The notes: generated by a model not told the origin, from the letters alone. Positions 22,098-30,377 are shown, numbered from the stretch's first letter. The stretch is 64,000 bases of DNA from Kitasatospora sp. NA04385 (GCF_013364235.1 NZ_CP054919.1:1258477-1322476); one strand, 5' to 3'. Numbers and translations: made by a program.

Positions 22098-23597
22098 GTG
22101 ACGAACCAGCAGAGCGGCCCGGGCAGCGCCCCGGTCGAGGACGACACCGACTACGGCAAGGGCATCGACCCCGAACGCCTGGAGCTGTGCCTGAGCGTGC
22201 TCGCCGAGCTGGACGAGATCCACGTCGACCACCCGGACGCGATCCGGGTCCGGCTGGCGGTGGGTGGCCTGTTCCGCACCCTCAAGCAGCGCCGCCGGCA
22301 GGAGACCCGGGCCCGCAAGACCGCGAACGACCGGGCGGTGACCGCGAAGACCGCGACCGGCGCGCCGGGCCGGATCGACGACGAGACGGCGGGCGCCTTC
22401 GGGCTGAGCACCGAGACCACCACCGAGCTGGCCGGCATCCTGGAGCGTCCGCGCTCCTGCTACACCTGCAAGCAGCGGTACGTCGAGGTGGACGCCTTCT
22501 ACCACCAGCTGTGCCGCGACTGCGCGGCGCTGAACCGCTCGCGCCGGCACGCCCGGGCCGACCTGACCGGCAAGCGCGCGCTGCTGACCGGCGGCCGCGC
22601 CAAGATCGGCATGTACATCGCGCTGTGCCTGCTGCGCGACGGCGCGCACACCACCATCACCACCCGCTTCCCGAACGACGCGATCCGCCGCTTCACCGCG
22701 ATGCCGGACAGCGCCGAGTGGATCCACCGCCTCAAGGTCGTCGGCATCGACCTGCGCGACCCGGCGCAGGTGATGGCGCTGGCGGACGAGGTCGCCGCGG
22801 ACGGCCCGCTGGACATCCTGATCAACAACGCGGCGCAGACCGTGCGCCGCTCCCCCGAGGCGTACCGCGAGCTGGTGGCGGCCGAGTCGGCGCCGCTGCC
22901 CGCCGGGGCGCTGCCCGCCTCCACGGTGATCGGCCGGTTCGGCTCGGGCGCGGTGGACGTGCCCGCGCTGCCGGGGCAGAGCCGCGGCGAGCGGCCCGCG
23001 GTGAGCGCCGAGGAGGTCACCGCGCTGGCACTGGTGACGGGCTCGGCCTCGCCGGAGCGGATCGCGGCGGGCACCGCGATCGACGCGGGCGGCCTGGTGC
23101 CGGACCTGGCGCCCACCAACAGCTGGGTGCAGACCGTCTCCGAGGTCGGCCCGATCGAGCTGCTGGAGGTGCAACTGTGCAACTCCACCGCCCCGTTCAT
23201 CCTGATCTCGCAGCTGCGCCCGGCGCTCGCCGCGTCCTCGGCGCGCCGCAAGTACGTGGTCAACGTCTCGGCGATGGAGGGCGTCTTCGAGCGCGGCTAC
23301 AAGGGCTCGGGCCACCCGCACACCAACATGGCCAAGGCCGCGCTGAACATGCTGACCCGCACCAGCGCGCAGGAGATGTTCGACACCGACGGCATCCTGA
23401 TGACCGCGGTGGACACCGGCTGGATCACCGACGAGCGCCCGCACCCGGAGAAGATGCGCCTGCACGAGGAGGGCTTCCACGCCCCGCTCGACCTGGTGGA
23501 CGGCGCGGCCCGGGTGTACGACCCGATCGTCCGCGGCGAGCTGGGCGAGGACCTGTACGGCTGCTTCCTGAAGGACTACCAGAAGGGCAAGTGGTGA
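22098..23597 (+). CDS. SDR-like protein with N-terminal zinc ribbon; catalytic Tyr replaced
   Basis: A 499-residue protein starting at GTG 22098 after GAGGAA. Residues 1-110 are helical and basic. CYTC...CRDC near residues 117-140 is a putative zinc ribbon. From residue 155 there is a Rossmann short-chain dehydrogenase fold: TGGRAKIGM glycine motif, DILINNAAQT (NNA motif) and VNVSAMEG with the catalytic-type Ser. The expected YxxxK reads TNMAK, so the lysine is kept but Tyr is Thr. Insertions make it longer than normal SDRs. It could be a degenerate reductase, a nucleotide-sensing protein, or a reductase using another acid. Its stop overlaps the next start by four bases (GTGA), so it is translationally coupled to a Nudix hydrolase. 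Confidence 0.82.
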   Translation: MTNQQSGPGSAPVEDDTDYGKGIDPERLELCLSVLAELDEIHVDHPDAIRVRLAVGGLFRTLKQRRRQETRARKTANDRAVTAKTATGAPGRIDDETAGAFGLSTETTTELAGILERPRSCYTCKQRYVEVDAFYHQLCRDCAALNRSRRHARADLTGKRALLTGGRAKIGMYIALCLLRDGAHTTITTRFPNDAIRRFTAMPDSAEWIHRLKVVGIDLRDPAQVMALADEVAADGPLDILINNAAQTVRRSPEAYRELVAAESAPLPAGALPASTVIGRFGSGAVDVPALPGQSRGERPAVSAEEVTALALVTGSASPERIAAGTAIDAGGLVPDLAPTNSWVQTVSEVGPIELLEVQLCNSTAPFILISQLRPALAASSARRKYVVNVSAMEGVFERGYKGSGHPHTNMAKAALNMLTRTSAQEMFDTDGILMTAVDTGWITDERPHPEKMRLHEEGFHAPLDLVDGAARVYDPIVRGELGEDLYGCFLKDYQKGKW

Positions 23598-24082
23598 CGG
23601 ACTCCCGACTCCCCTCCGGGGTGCACCCGGTGCCGCCGCTGGTCGGCGCGGGCGTGATCGTGCCGACCGGGGACGGGCGGGTGCTGATCGGGCGGCGCAC
23701 CACCGCCGGTGAGCAGCCGACCTGGAGCCTGCCGGGCGGCAAGGTGGACCACCCCGGGGAGTCCTTCGAGGCGGCGGCCGCCCGGGAGTTGGCCGAGGAG
23801 ACCGGCATCGTGCTGCCCGCCGGGGAGATGCGGGTGCTGGCGGTGCTGCTCGACCACGAGCTGGGCCGGACCAGGGTGACGGCCGCGGTGCTGGCCCCGC
23901 CGAGCCTGGCCGAGGCGCTGGTGACCGAGCCGCACGCGTGCGCCGGCTGGGAGCGCGTCGCGGTGGACGCGCTCCCCGAGCCGATGTTCTACCCGTCCGC
24001 ACAGGTCCTGTCGGCCTGGCTGCCGGCCTACCGCGCCCCCGGCGGCACCTGGCGCTACCCGGCGCCCCCGCAGCCCTCCTGA
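23594..24082 (+). CDS. Nudix hydrolase
   Basis: A 162-residue hydrolase of nucleoside diphosphates linked to another moiety. The Nudix box is complete: GGKVDHPGE, then RELAEETGI, the metal-binding helix. The GTG start lies inside the stop of the SDR-like gene, so the two proteins are made together. A dinucleotide-binding SDR-like partner suggests a shared nucleotide-containing substrate or coenzyme housecleaning, but this is inference. Confidence 0.88.
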   Translation: MTDSRLPSGVHPVPPLVGAGVIVPTGDGRVLIGRRTTAGEQPTWSLPGGKVDHPGESFEAAAARELAEETGIVLPAGEMRVLAVLLDHELGRTRVTAAVLAPPSLAEALVTEPHACAGWERVAVDALPEPMFYPSAQVLSAWLPAYRAPGGTWRYPAPPQPS

Positions 24083-24100
24083 CGGCCCGGCGACTACCGC

Positions 24101-24136
24101 GCACTGCGACGAGGGGGGGCGCACTGCGACGAGGGG
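24101..24136 (+). repeat. 16-bp direct repeat with 20-bp spacing
   Basis: gcactgcgacgagggg occurs at 24101-24116 and again at 24121-24136, directly before the small ORF start at 24143. The second copy supplies that gene's ribosome-binding site (gagggg), so duplication of the leader may have created it. Confidence 0.7.
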
Positions 24137-24142
24137 CGGACG

Positions 24143-24268
24143 ATGACGAGCGGGCGGACGATGCGGAACCGGAAGCTGCGCACGACCTGGTCGATCGCCT
24201 ACGTCCTGCTGGGCGGCGCGTGCCTACTGATCACCGTGGCGACGGCGGCGGGCCTGGCCGCGTCCTGA
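24143..24268 (+). CDS. Small single-pass membrane protein (41 residues)
   Basis: ATG at 24143 after gagggg. The product has a basic N-terminus (MTSGRTMRNRKLR) and one hydrophobic helix (about residues 17-38) and ends AGLAAS. Its size and topology fit a small membrane protein rather than a secreted one, with the basic side inside. No family is recognised. The good ribosome site and sharply partitioned hydrophobicity favour a real gene. Confidence 0.55.
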   Translation: MTSGRTMRNRKLRTTWSIAYVLLGGACLLITVATAAGLAAS

Positions 24269-24328
24269 CCCCACCGACGGCTCCCGACCGGCGGCCGGCG
24301 TTCTCCGCCGTTTGCCCCCGAAACTTCG

Positions 24329-24395
24329 TTGACATCCTTTCAGGAACCCCGCCAAGATCCGGACCGGACTGGTCCTAACTGGACCTGACCGGTCC
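24329..24395 (+). promoter_or_regulatory. Promoter with an array of GGACC/GGTCC half-sites
   Basis: TTGACA at 24329-24334 and CAAGAT at 24353-24358 (18-base spacing) form a good sigma-70-type promoter for the LamG gene. From the predicted transcription start run four half-sites at exactly 10-base intervals: GGACC 24361, GGTCC 24371, GGACC 24381, GGTCC 24391. The first and last pairs are inverted repeats. Placement on the initial transcribed region is typical of a repressor operator, with two dimers on one helix face. Confidence 0.65.
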
Positions 24396-24421
24396 TGACT
24401 TCAGGGGAGACGAGGCACGGC

Positions 24422-25312
24422 ATGGACGCAACGGCGGTTCGGCGGGTCCGGGCGCACCGGGTACGGGGCTGGAAGGCGGTCGCGGTGCTCGCGGCGGTGG
24501 CCGCGGGCGGGTTGAGCCTGCCCGGCCAGGCGGCGGCGACCGAGGGGCCGATACCGGCCGTCGCCCGCTGGAAGCTCGCCACCGCCACCGGAACGCCGCA
24601 GGTCAGCCCCGGCGAGGGGTCCAGCGGGGCGGGCCTCCGGCTCGGCGGCGGGGCCGAGATCGACGGCACCGAGCACCTGATCCCGGCCCCCGGCATCATG
24701 CGGCTGGACGGCGTCGACGGCTACGCGGAGGCCACCGGTCTGCCGCTGCACACCGACCGGAGCTTCACCCTGGCCGGCTGGGCCAACCCGGTCGGCAACC
24801 CGACCAAGGACATGACGGTCTTCTCCTTCGCCGGCGCCGACGACAGCGCGGTGACCGTCCGCTGGCACTACCTGCGCACCGACCCCGTCGCGGGCCCGAT
24901 CGGCGAGTGGCAGGCCGAACTGCGCGACGCCGACGGCACCGGGAGCGTCACCACCCGGGTCAACCACAGCGACTGGTACTCCGTCATGGAGCACTGGACG
25001 CACCTCGCCGTCAGCTACGACGCCGACGCGAGCCGCTTCACGCTCTACGTCGACGGCAACCTGGAGCGCCAGGTCTGCGAGCCCGGCGACCCCGACTGCC
25101 GCGAGTACGTCTCCACCTCAGACACCGCCGCCCCCGCGTACGACGCCACCGGCGGCCTCCAGATCGGCCGGGCCCGGTCGGGCGGCGCCTGGACGGAGTA
25201 CTTCGAGGGCGAGTTGGACGACATCTGGGTCTTCCAGGGCGCCCTGAGCGACTGGAGGATCGCCCAGCTCGCCGACTACAACGTCGAGCTCGACACCTCG
25301 ACGGTGTCCTGA
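24422..25312 (+). CDS. Secreted LamG/concanavalin-like domain protein
   Basis: A 296-residue exported protein. It has a twin-basic N-region, a hydrophobic core at residues 18-38 and a likely cleavage after QAAA. The mature part is one LamG-like jelly roll: MRLDGVDGYAEATG, FTLAGWANP, HWTHLAVSYDADASRFTLYVDG, LQIGRARSGG and YFEGELDDIWVFQGAL are the standard strands. Such domains bind sugars or surface ligands. No enzyme domain is attached, so it may be a free lectin or spore/hyphal surface protein. It is monocistronic, under the operator-bearing promoter just upstream, suggesting specific repression. Confidence 0.85.
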   Translation: MDATAVRRVRAHRVRGWKAVAVLAAVAAGGLSLPGQAAATEGPIPAVARWKLATATGTPQVSPGEGSSGAGLRLGGGAEIDGTEHLIPAPGIMRLDGVDGYAEATGLPLHTDRSFTLAGWANPVGNPTKDMTVFSFAGADDSAVTVRWHYLRTDPVAGPIGEWQAELRDADGTGSVTTRVNHSDWYSVMEHWTHLAVSYDADASRFTLYVDGNLERQVCEPGDPDCREYVSTSDTAAPAYDATGGLQIGRARSGGAWTEYFEGELDDIWVFQGALSDWRIAQLADYNVELDTSTVS

Positions 25313-25382
25313 CCGACCCCGCCCCGGCCGTCCGGCCGCCCGTACGAACGGGCGGCCGGGCGGCTGTTCGCGCGGGCGGGCG

Positions 25383-26219
25383 CTACGCCCGCCCCGCCGC
25401 CCGGAGCCCGACGTCGGCCGGCGGCCTGGCCCCGGCCCGGCGGACCAGCAGGACGAAGGTCCGGGCGTACGACTCGCCCTCGGCGACCCGCGGCCAGTCC
25501 AGCGCGGCGAGCGCCGCGGAGGCGGCGGCGTGCACCTCGCCGTGCACCAGCACCTCGGCCGTCCGCCCGTCCGGTCCGCTGCCGAACGACACCTGCACGC
25601 CGACGAGTTGGTCCCGTCCGAGGTCCCCGCCGAGGGCGGGTGCGAGCGCGGGCAGCACCGGGTTGCGGACCAGCCAGTCCTGCACGTCGTGGAAGCGCTT
25701 GCCGGTGCCCCAGCCGACCACGCCGCCGTGGACGGCGTGCCAGCCGGGCATGCCGTCCGGGTCGGACGGGTCCAGGTGACCGGCGAACCTGCCGTTGTGG
25801 GCGACGAGTTCGATCAGCGCGGCGCCCGCGGTGGACGCCCACACCTCGACGCCCCGGCGCACCGGATCCCGGTCGCCGTCCCCGCTGCCGTCACCGACGC
25901 CGTCACCACTGCCGCCGCTGCCACCGCCGTCGACGCCGGTGATCCGGTCCGGGACGGCGGTCTCCGGGCGGTCCCGGTCGACCAGGAACACCAGGTCCAG
26001 CCGGTGCGGGTCGCCGTCCGGCGGTTCGCCCAGCCGCACCGCCAACGCGCCGGGCCCGCGCACCTCTTCGCCCTCGACCTGCCACCGTTCCCCGTGCAGC
26101 GCGGACAGTTCGTCCGCCACCGCACCCAACACCGCCTGTGCGGAAGGCCGTTGCGCACTCCTGCCGGGCGCGTCCGCGCCGGTCGCGGACCGGCCGCGCC
26201 ACCATGATCCCCATGCCAT
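25383..26219 (-). CDS. Hypothetical protein with central Gly/Ser/Asp insert
   Basis: A 278-residue cytosolic protein starting MAWGSWWRGR; the ATG at 26219 is preferred over one 12 codons upstream. Two alpha/beta halves flank a low-complexity linker (GGSGDGVGDGSGDGDRD, about residues 100-120). Recognisable stretches are ALHGERWQVEG, LDLVFLVDRD, WHAVHGGVVGWG and VQDWLVRNPVLPAL. It resembles streptomycete proteins grouped under DUF6348, but that link is from memory. It is transcribed away from the WXG100-like gene, sharing a 150-base divergent region. Confidence 0.65.
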   Translation of the reverse strand: MAWGSWWRGRSATGADAPGRSAQRPSAQAVLGAVADELSALHGERWQVEGEEVRGPGALAVRLGEPPDGDPHRLDLVFLVDRDRPETAVPDRITGVDGGGSGGSGDGVGDGSGDGDRDPVRRGVEVWASTAGAALIELVAHNGRFAGHLDPSDPDGMPGWHAVHGGVVGWGTGKRFHDVQDWLVRNPVLPALAPALGGDLGRDQLVGVQVSFGSGPDGRTAEVLVHGEVHAAASAALAALDWPRVAEGESYARTFVLLVRRAGARPPADVGLRAAGRA

Positions 26220-26323
26220 GGCGCACACCGTAACGCCGTGCAGGTTCACCCACAATGTGGTCGCGCGGAGGTCCGCCAGGTGGTCGATGACGGTCGCTAT
26301 GTGTATCGTCGCACTGCGCGACC

Positions 26324-26343
26324 AGGGACTTACAGGGACTTAC
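26324..26343 (+). repeat. Perfect tandem 10-bp repeat upstream of the WXG100-like gene
   Basis: agggacttac occurs twice without a gap at 26324-26333 and 26334-26343, 26 bases before the start codon. Ten-base spacing could place two half-sites on one face of the helix near the transcription start. Confidence 0.5.
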
Positions 26344-26368
26344 CGCGGACGGCAGCTGGGGGGCGGCA

Positions 26369-28069
26369 ATGGCGGTGCAAATACCAGCGGGGCTCAACCA
26401 CCTCATCGGCTTGCTCGGGGTGCGCTTCCCGGGGGCCAACGAGGACGAGCTCAACCAACTGGCCGACCAACTGGAGAAGTTCGCCGGGGCGCTGGACAGC
26501 GCCCAGATGACGGCGGACAAGGCGCTCGCCCTGCTGCACGAGGTCTACCAGGGCGACTCGGCGGACCGGCTGTCCGAGCTGTGGAGCACCATCACCAAGT
26601 ACTCCAAGTCGGTCACCGAGATCTGCCACACGGTGGCCAAGGTGCTGCGCGCCGCGGCCGTGGTGGTCGAGCTGGCCAAGACCCAGTCGATCACCCAACT
26701 CTTCTCAATTCAGGCCCAGTTGGCGGCGGCCTCGTCCACCGGCCCGTGGAGCGCGGCGGCGGTGCTGCGGCTGGGCCGCGAGATCATGAACCAGCTGCTG
26801 GAGGCGGCGGTCAGCAAGCTCGCGCAGACCATCGCCCGGCCGATCGAGGACATGATCGTGAAGGCGGCGCAGAAGATCGCGCCCACCCCGGCCAGCAACT
26901 CCAACGGCCAGGGCTTCTCCATCGACCTCGCCCAGCTCGCCGAGTGCGCGGCCGGCCTGCGCCACGGCGCGGACGACATCGAGTCGCACGGCCTCAACTT
27001 CAAGCGGATCGTGCAGAGCCTGAAGATGGGCGAATCCGGCGACAAGTTCGGCAAGTTGGTGATCGAGGCGGCCGAGAAGGTGCTGCAGACCATCGCCGAG
27101 GACGTGCTCAAGCGGATCCTCGCCTCGTTCCGCGACACCGCCGACAAGATGGACAAGCTCGCGGGCAACCTCAACGAGAACGAGGACAGCAACCGCACCG
27201 CGCTGAACAGCCTCACCTCCTTCGCCGCCAACCCGCTCAGCCCCAACGCGCCGTCCACCGGCACGCTCTCCTCGGCCTCGTCGAGCAGCCCGCGGCTGGG
27301 CGGCGGGGACGCCGGGCTGGCCTCGTTCGCCTCGCTGATGCCCAAGCTCGGCCCGATCGGCTCCCGGCTGGGCGGCGGGTCCGGCGGCGGGTCCGGCGGC
27401 GGCGCGGGCGTCAACACGCTCGGCCTCAAGGACCCGATCCTGCCCGGTGGTTCGCACGGCGGCGGGTCCGGCGGCTCGGGCTCGGGCTCGGGCTCGGGTT
27501 CGGGCTCCGGGTCCGGCGGCGGTGGCACCGGCGGCCCGGGCGGCCAGGCCGGCGGCGTCGGCTTCTCCACCCGGCTCGGCGTGCCGACCGGCAGCAGCGG
27601 CGGCACCGGCGGCTCCCGGAGCAGCACCCGGATCGAGACCCAGAAGTCCGCCGAGGGCGCCGGCGGTTCCGGCTCCGGCTCCGGCTCCGGCGGATCCTCG
27701 CCCTCCACCGCGACCAACTCGGTCAACCGCTCGGTGCCCCCGGGCGGCATGATGGGCGGCATGGCGATGGCCCACGGCGGCGGCTACGGCCCGGTCGGCG
27801 GCTCGGGCCTGCGCGGCTCCCAGCGGCGCGGCGGCCGCGCCGCCACCGGCGAGAACCCGGTCGACGACGGCCAGAGCGGCAGCGGCCTGATCGGCGACGA
27901 CCCGACCGCGATGTACCCGGCCCTCCAGCTCGGCCGGGTCTCCCCGCACCGCCAGTCCCCGTCCGACGAGCACGGCCACCACGACGACCGCTACGACGAC
28001 GACTTCGACCTGGACCTCGACCAGATCGAGGACATCGACGGCGTGAACGGCTTCGAAGCCGCGGAGTGA
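26369..28069 (+). CDS. WXG100/CpnT-like helical protein with long Gly/Ser-rich and acidic tail
   Basis: A 566-residue protein. The N-terminus (NHLIGLLGVRFPGANEDE, then helices) resembles the N-terminal helical domain of CpnT-like type VII secretion substrates and PPE/WXG100-like proteins, with a second long alpha-helical block at residues 100-290. Residues 300-470 are Gly/Ser-rich (SGSGSGSG, GGGSGG, a Met-rich GGMMGGMAM). The end is acidic (YDDDFDLDLDQIED). No signal peptide, so Sec export is unlikely; a type VII (Esx) route or a scaffold role is plausible, but no ESX gene lies in the window. The start has a GGGGGG run eight bases upstream. A strong hairpin follows the stop. Confidence 0.75.
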   Translation: MAVQIPAGLNHLIGLLGVRFPGANEDELNQLADQLEKFAGALDSAQMTADKALALLHEVYQGDSADRLSELWSTITKYSKSVTEICHTVAKVLRAAAVVVELAKTQSITQLFSIQAQLAAASSTGPWSAAAVLRLGREIMNQLLEAAVSKLAQTIARPIEDMIVKAAQKIAPTPASNSNGQGFSIDLAQLAECAAGLRHGADDIESHGLNFKRIVQSLKMGESGDKFGKLVIEAAEKVLQTIAEDVLKRILASFRDTADKMDKLAGNLNENEDSNRTALNSLTSFAANPLSPNAPSTGTLSSASSSSPRLGGGDAGLASFASLMPKLGPIGSRLGGGSGGGSGGGAGVNTLGLKDPILPGGSHGGGSGGSGSGSGSGSGSGSGGGGTGGPGGQAGGVGFSTRLGVPTGSSGGTGGSRSSTRIETQKSAEGAGGSGSGSGSGGSSPSTATNSVNRSVPPGGMMGGMAMAHGGGYGPVGGSGLRGSQRRGGRAATGENPVDDGQSGSGLIGDDPTAMYPALQLGRVSPHRQSPSDEHGHHDDRYDDDFDLDLDQIEDIDGVNGFEAAE

Positions 28070-28089
28070 CCCCGGCGCCCGCCGCCACC

Positions 28090-28121
28090 CCTCGCCCCCG
28101 GCCGCCCGGCCGGGGGCGAGG
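28090..28121 (+). terminator. 15-bp perfect hairpin terminator
   Basis: cctcgcccccggccg (28090-28104) pairs perfectly with cggccgggggcgagg (28107-28121), beginning 20 bases after the stop of the WXG100-like gene. It is very GC-rich and lacks a long U-run, as is usual in Streptomyces. It may work in both directions. Confidence 0.8.
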
Positions 28122-28181
28122 TGCTTCCACCGGCCGCCCCCACTCTGTGAATTGACCGTGAACCGTAAACTTTTCCGGGTG

Positions 28182-28195
28182 GTGGTATGGACCAC
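28182..28195 (+). promoter_or_regulatory. Inverted repeat resembling a DasR (dre) site
   Basis: GTGGT ATGG ACCAC is a perfect 5-bp inverted repeat. Against the dre core TGGTCTAGACCA of the GlcNAc regulator DasR it matches 10 of 12 positions. It lies about 70 bases before the methyltransferase start and just upstream of a TAGGGT hexamer (28212-28217) that could be a -10 box, so a bound regulator would cover the -35 area. Confidence 0.45.
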
Positions 28196-28262
28196 GAACG
28201 AAACAGGTGGCTAGGGTCGTAACGGTTCGCGCTCGCGGCCGTTTGGACACCTGCGACGGGAC

Positions 28263-28793
28263 GTGGCCGTGGCCGAGACCCTGCTGGCCCCCGAGTACGA
28301 GGCCGAGCGCTTGGACGCCACCGCCGCCTGGGTCAGCCGCCACCGGCCGCCCGGCAGCGGAGCACTGGCCGAACTCGGCGCCGGCGAAGGCGCCCTGACC
28401 GGACGACTGCTGCGCGCCGGGTACACCGTGCACGCCGCCGAGCCCGACCCGGCCCTGCGGGCCCGCCTGTGGAACCGGCTGCGCGGCCGGGCCAGGCTAC
28501 GGCTGAGCGGGGCCGACCTCGCCGCCCCGCCCCCGGTGCGCCGCCGCTTCGGCGCGGTGCTGCTGATCGACACCCTGCAGGCCGGCCAGGACCTGGAACT
28601 GCTGCACGCCCTCCCCACCGACCTGCTCTTCGTCGCCCTGGCCCCGTCCGCACTGGACGGGCGGCTGCGCCCGTGGCTGTCCGCACAACAGGGCTGGCTC
28701 CTGGTCGAGGAGATCGACCTCGCCGCCCCGCACCCCGCCCACCGCACCCTCGCCCCGGGCAGCCGCGGCATCCTACTCCGCCGAGCCGGCTGA
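28263..28793 (+). CDS. Small class I SAM-dependent methyltransferase-like protein
   Basis: A 176-residue protein starting at GTG 28263 (or GTG 28269). ELGAGEGALTGRLLRAG near residue 38 is the glycine-rich motif I, and HAAEPDPALRARL has the acidic residue ending beta-2. FGAVLLIDTLQ gives a motif-IV-like strand. It is shorter than average and lacks an obvious substrate cap. The substrate is unknown. It is monocistronic, preceded by a DasR-like inverted repeat. Confidence 0.7.
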   Translation: MAVAETLLAPEYEAERLDATAAWVSRHRPPGSGALAELGAGEGALTGRLLRAGYTVHAAEPDPALRARLWNRLRGRARLRLSGADLAAPPPVRRRFGAVLLIDTLQAGQDLELLHALPTDLLFVALAPSALDGRLRPWLSAQQGWLLVEEIDLAAPHPAHRTLAPGSRGILLRRAG

Positions 28794-28839
28794 CCCGAAC
28801 GCACCCACCACGCGCCACGCACCTCGAAGCCGGGGCCGC

Positions 28840-29321
28840 CGGAGCCAGGACCACCGACGCCGGGACGGCCGGGGCCCGGGCGTCCGGAGCCCGGACCGCC
28901 GCAGCCGGGACGGCCAGGGCCAGGGAGCCGGAGTAGGGGCCGCTGGAACCGGGGCGACCGAAGCCGGGGGCGCCGACGCCGGGGCGTCTGGAGCCCGGAC
29001 CGCCGGAGCCAGGACTACCGGAGCAGGGGCACCGACGCCGGAGGCCGGGATCAGGGCAGCCAAGGTCGGGGCACCGACGCCGGGATGGCCGGGGTTGGGG
29101 CAGTCGGGCGATCACCTCGTCCATCGCCGCCCGCCCGGCCTCCAGCGCAGCCCGCAGCAGCACGCTGTCCCGGGCCAGCCGCCCGACCTTCGGGGCGTCC
29201 GGGCCGGGCGGGGCGCCGACGCCGGAGCGGCCGGAGCCAGGACCGCCAAAGCCGGGGCATCGCAGCCTGGAAGAGGCCCGGGCCGCCAAAGCCGGGGGCA
29301 CCGACGCCGGGATGGCCGGGG
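28840..29321 (-). repeat. Low-complexity repeat tract with a duplicated copy of the patatin gene 3' end
   Basis: Most of this non-coding stretch is an imperfect short repeat built from ccggagcc-aggac and ccgacgccgggg elements. Inside it, 29069-29208 is a near-copy of 29297-29450, which covers the end of the downstream-reading patatin gene; the two copies are offset by 242 bases over the 110 bases that match best (from 29099). The duplicate keeps the reading of the patatin C-terminus (the PKVGRLARDSVLLRAALEAG segment) but has no start. It looks like slippage or unequal exchange at the 3' end of the gene. The first 40 bases after the methyltransferase are unremarkable. Confidence 0.75.
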
Positions 29322-30377
29322 TCAGGGCAGCCGGGGGCGGGGCAGTCGGGCGATCACCTCGTCCATCGCCGCCTGCCCGGCCTCCAGCGCGGCCCGCAGC
29401 AGCACGCTGTCCCGGGCCAGCCGCCCGACCTTCGGGGCGTCCGGGCCGGGGCGGACGGAGAGCACGGCGGGCCCGTCCGCGGGCGGATCGAGGTCGTGGC
29501 GGCCGAGCAACTCCTCGTCCGCGCGCAGCCGTTCGGCCCGCCCCAGGTAGGAGTCGCGCAGCGGCGCGGGGTAGCGGCGCAGCACCGTCCGGGCGATCAT
29601 CCGGGAGCCGCGCGAGGGCCCGGCCACCACCGCCGCTCCACCGACCCCCGTCCCAATCCTCGTTCCAGCCCCAGCCCCAGCCCCAGCCCCAGCCCCCGTC
29701 CCCGAGCCGCGCGAGCGCAGCACCAGGACGTGCGTGGCGCCCTGGGCGAGCGCCGTGCGGAACGGGATGGACTCGGCGAGCCCGGCGTCGTAGTAGTGGC
29801 TGCCGGCCAGTTCGACCGGCGGCCCGGCGAGCAGCGGCAGGGCGGCGCTGGCGCGCAGGGCGAGGCGGAGCCGGGCGGGGTCGGTGAGCAGCGGGTGGAG
29901 GTCGGTGGCGAGGCCGGTGCCGGTGTGGGTGGCGAGCGGGTGCAGGGTGGTGGGGTTGGCCAGGATCGCGTCGAAGTCCATCCGGGCGACGTGCGCGTAG
30001 AGGTGCTCGACCAGGTGGTGCAGGTCGACGACGGGGCGGCCGCGCAGCGGGTTGCCGGGGCGGACCATCGCCCTGGCGTACTCGGCGTCGGCCCAGCCGG
30101 CGAGCTGTCCGGCGTCGCCGCTGAGCAGCCACGCCCCGGTGAGCGCACCGGCGGAGGCGCCGTAGACGGCGTCGAACGCGCCGGTGAGCCCGGCCTCGTG
30201 CAGGGCGAGCGCCATGCCGCCGGAGATGATGCCGCGCATGCCGCCGCCCTCGACGGCGAGGGCGATCCGCAGGCCGTCGGTGCGTCGGCCGGGGCGGCTG
30301 CCGGTGCGCCGCCGTTCGGCGAGGGCGGCCAGGACGCGGCTGCGCGCGCCCGGGGCCTCGAAGTCCTGCTGGTCCAC
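29322..30377 (-). CDS. Patatin-like phospholipase
   Basis: A 351-residue Ser-Asp dyad lipid hydrolase, cytosolic by sequence (no signal peptide). The oxyanion loop EGGGMRG is near residue 43, the nucleophile elbow GASAG near residue 73, and the catalytic Asp in YYDAGLAESIP near residue 197. Residues 225-240 are a Gly/Ala/Thr repeat (GTGAGAGAGAG), probably a loop expansion. The GTG start at 30377 follows AGGGGAG. The last 50 residues are duplicated as a fragment downstream. Substrate (phospholipid or neutral acyl ester) is not evident. Confidence 0.9.
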   Translation of the reverse strand: MDQQDFEAPGARSRVLAALAERRRTGSRPGRRTDGLRIALAVEGGGMRGIISGGMALALHEAGLTGAFDAVYGASAGALTGAWLLSGDAGQLAGWADAEYARAMVRPGNPLRGRPVVDLHHLVEHLYAHVARMDFDAILANPTTLHPLATHTGTGLATDLHPLLTDPARLRLALRASAALPLLAGPPVELAGSHYYDAGLAESIPFRTALAQGATHVLVLRSRGSGTGAGAGAGAGAGTRIGTGVGGAAVVAGPSRGSRMIARTVLRRYPAPLRDSYLGRAERLRADEELLGRHDLDPPADGPAVLSVRPGPDAPKVGRLARDSVLLRAALEAGQAAMDEVIARLPRPRLP

